A program made the position numbers and the translations under genes. A stretch of 7,689 nucleotides of DNA. Origin: an uncultured Selenomonadaceae bacterium. Its GTDB lineage: Bacteria; Bacillota; Negativicutes; Selenomonadales; Selenomonadaceae. Shown here in pieces: positions 6,220 through 7,689 of the stretch. The notes under the pieces were generated by a model. The model had not been told where the DNA came from and did no database searches. It saw nothing but the letters and a program-made list of their open reading frames with translations. The stretch lies in the NCBI GenBank assembly GCA_910579115.1, contig CAJTSO010000050.1:6753-14441 (forward strand). The letters run 5' to 3'. How positions within the stretch are numbered: the stretch's first letter is position 1; every line of letters begins with the position of its first letter.

Positions 6220-6969
6220 TTAGTTGTTACCGGCATTAAGCGCCGAAAAAATTGACGCTTCAAGCCCGCTGCGGTCAGCCACCGGGGGACGGGGATATGG
6301 TTCATGGTTTATTATGGTGGCCGTAATGCGGCCTTGGGACATGATGTGGATGTGAGTAGCCAGCCTCGAGGCCTCGCTGATATCGTGGGTAACAAAGACG
6401 ATAGTGAGAGGAGCGGAGTCCGGCTGCTCCTGCCAAAGCCTGGCGATCTCATCCTGTAAGCGAAGTCTGGTAAAGTAATCCACCGCGGCAAAGGGCTCAT
6501 CCAACAGGAGCAGCTGGGGAGAGGTGGCCAGCGTCCGGGCAAGGGATGCCCGCTGGGCCATACCGCCGGAGAGCTGCCCGGGAAAAGAATCCTGCCAGTC
6601 CGTCAGACCAAAAGCCTTCAGCAGTCGGGCGGATTTTTTCTTTGCTTCGGAGATTTCTTCAGCGGTGAAGTGGCCGTGTTCCCAAAAGGTAATGTTTTCC
6701 CACAGGGTGAGCCAGGGAAGGAACCGGGGACTCTGGAACATGAGACCGCATTTTTTCTTTGGAGGCAGGTTTTTTATTTCTCCGCCATCAGCCTGCTCAA
6801 GACCGGCGATTATCCGCAAAAGGGTTGTTTTGCCACAGCCGGATTTTCCCACGATGACGTTAAATGAGCCGGGGGAAATAGTACAACAGAGATCCTTCAG
6901 GGCAATATGCTTTCCCCTTCCGGACAGGGGAAAGGCTTTGCTGAGCCCTTGAATGATTATTTCCCTCAT
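6220..6969 (-). CDS. ABC transporter ATP-binding protein, SsuB/TauB type
   Basis: This 249-residue cytoplasmic ATPase should power the import system formed with the adjacent permease and binding protein. All nucleotide-binding motifs are intact: Walker A GKSGCGKTT (41-49), Q-loop Gln79 in MFQSPRFLPWLT, signature LSGGMAQR (133-140), Walker B LLLLDEP (153-159) with Glu158, D-loop AAVD (161-164) and switch His195 in FVTHDISEA. The sequence after the Q-loop (LPWLTLWENI) is typical of the nitrate/sulfonate/taurine group. The start ATG overlaps the permease stop as ATGA, a 4-nt overlap that implies translational coupling. No good independent ribosome binding site is visible just before it. Confidence 0.94.
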   Translation of the reverse strand: MREIIIQGLSKAFPLSGRGKHIALKDLCCTISPGSFNVIVGKSGCGKTTLLRIIAGLEQADGGEIKNLPPKKKCGLMFQSPRFLPWLTLWENITFWEHGHFTAEEISEAKKKSARLLKAFGLTDWQDSFPGQLSGGMAQRASLARTLATSPQLLLLDEPFAAVDYFTRLRLQDEIARLWQEQPDSAPLTIVFVTHDISEASRLATHIHIMSQGRITATIINHEPYPRPPVADRSGLEASIFSALNAGNN

Positions 6970-7689
6970 AGCCGGCCACCACCGGTAAGGTTGCGCATGG
7001 CGCCGGTGGGCCGCAGGACTCTGATTTGCCGGGAGAGAAACCTCATCAGGGAATCTGCGCAGGAACCGGCAAGTCCAATGGCGATGATTCCGGCGAGAAC
7101 CATATCAGGGCGGGCCATCTCCTCGCCGTCAATGATGAGGAAGCCGAGGCCGGAGGAGGCGGCGAACATTTCTGCCCCAATGAGGGACCGCCAGCTGTAG
7201 CCAAGACCGATACGCAGGCCCGTGAACACCTCAGGCAGAGCCATGGGCAATCGGAGCCTTATGAGGTTTTCCCAGGGAGATAATCCGTATAGAGCGCCCA
7301 GCTCCAGCAGTTCTTTGTCAGGACGGCTGACCGCGTCATAGGTAGCCAGGAAAACGGGAAAGAAGGTGGCAAGGATCACGATGGCCAGCTTGCTCAGCTC
7401 CCCCAGCCCGAACCAGAGGATCAGCATTGGCAGAAGGGCCAGGGGAGGAACCTGCCGCCAGAAGTCAAGCCACCGGGAAAAAAGGGCGTGAAGAATCGGT
7501 GACAGCCCTAAAGCGGCGCCAAGGCAGACAGCGGCAACGGCGGTGATGAAAAAGCCTTCTGCCACCCGAAGGGAGCTTATCCCCAGATGGCGGGACAATT
7601 CGCCGGAGACAGCCATCACTTTAAGGGTGGACAGGACGGCGGCTGGTGTTGGCAGCAGATAGCTGCCGGATTTTTCGGAAAAATAGTGC
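6966..7689 (-). CDS. ABC transporter permease, SsuC/TauC type, 5'-truncated by window edge
   Basis: This is the membrane subunit of the NitT/TauT-type importer. It reads in frame off the right edge. Codons upstream of the GTG at 7619 encode SYLLPTPAAVLSTLK, matching the conserved 'LLPSPxxV' N-terminal segment of SsuC-like permeases. That GTG is therefore an internal valine and the true start lies beyond the window. About 240 residues are visible, against roughly 250-270 for the family. Several hydrophobic helices follow. The cytoplasmic EAA loop is clear (visible residues about 126-148): ELGALYGLSPWENLIRLRLP, the motif that docks on the ATPase. WRSLIGAEMFAASSGLGFLI is also family-typical. It overlaps the ATPase start by 4 nt. 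The operon promoter, and any riboswitch, would lie further upstream and cannot be seen. Confidence 0.92.
   Translation of the reverse strand, partial: HYFSEKSGSYLLPTPAAVLSTLKVMAVSGELSRHLGISSLRVAEGFFITAVAAVCLGAALGLSPILHALFSRWLDFWRQVPPLALLPMLILWFGLGELSKLAIVILATFFPVFLATYDAVSRPDKELLELGALYGLSPWENLIRLRLPMALPEVFTGLRIGLGYSWRSLIGAEMFAASSGLGFLIIDGEEMARPDMVLAGIIAIGLAGSCADSLMRFLSRQIRVLRPTGAMRNLTGGGRL

Overview
The window shows eight protein-coding genes on two strands. It suggests a Gram-positive-type (Bacillota) bacterium: strong GGAGG/GGAG ribosome binding sites stand 6-9 nt before most starts, and the 1386-1574 spacer carries a GC-rich palindromic repeat of a kind I recall from gut Bacillota genomes. 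A Negativicutes or Clostridia member is plausible, but the genus cannot be fixed from sequence alone.

Left part, + strand (1-1335): the end of an AEC-family (auxin efflux carrier type) permease, cut by the left edge, followed by a small PaaI-type hotdog thioesterase. A 290-bp spacer (1336-1626) then holds three degenerate, tandem palindromic repeat units and no gene. Converging on it from the right is a membrane-anchored L,D-transpeptidase of the YkuD family (1627-2412, minus). Divergent from that gene is a stand-alone FolB-like protein (2611-2979, +). It keeps the fold signature but has proline where the conserved catalytic tyrosine of dihydroneopterin aldolase should be.

Right part, minus strand (7689 down to 3040): five closely packed genes read as one operon, in the order ABC permease (cut by the right edge), ABC ATPase, substrate-binding lipoprotein, guanine deaminase, endonuclease IV. 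The permease and ATPase overlap by 4 nt (ATGA), and the other gaps are 15, 50 and 28 nt. A bidirectional hairpin terminator (2996-3035) closes both this operon and folB. The three transport genes belong to the nitrate/sulfonate/taurine (SsuABC/TauABC) class. Because they sit directly upstream of guanine deaminase, the natural hypothesis is that the transporter imports guanine, a related purine or pterin, or a precursor, and that the deaminase turns guanine into xanthine. Endonuclease IV, a base-excision repair enzyme, appears to be co-transcribed at the end.

I see no mobile element, CRISPR array, RNA gene or clearly new multi-gene system. The points most worth a second look are the FolB active-site substitution, the nucleobase-linked NitT/TauT-type transporter, and the repeat array.
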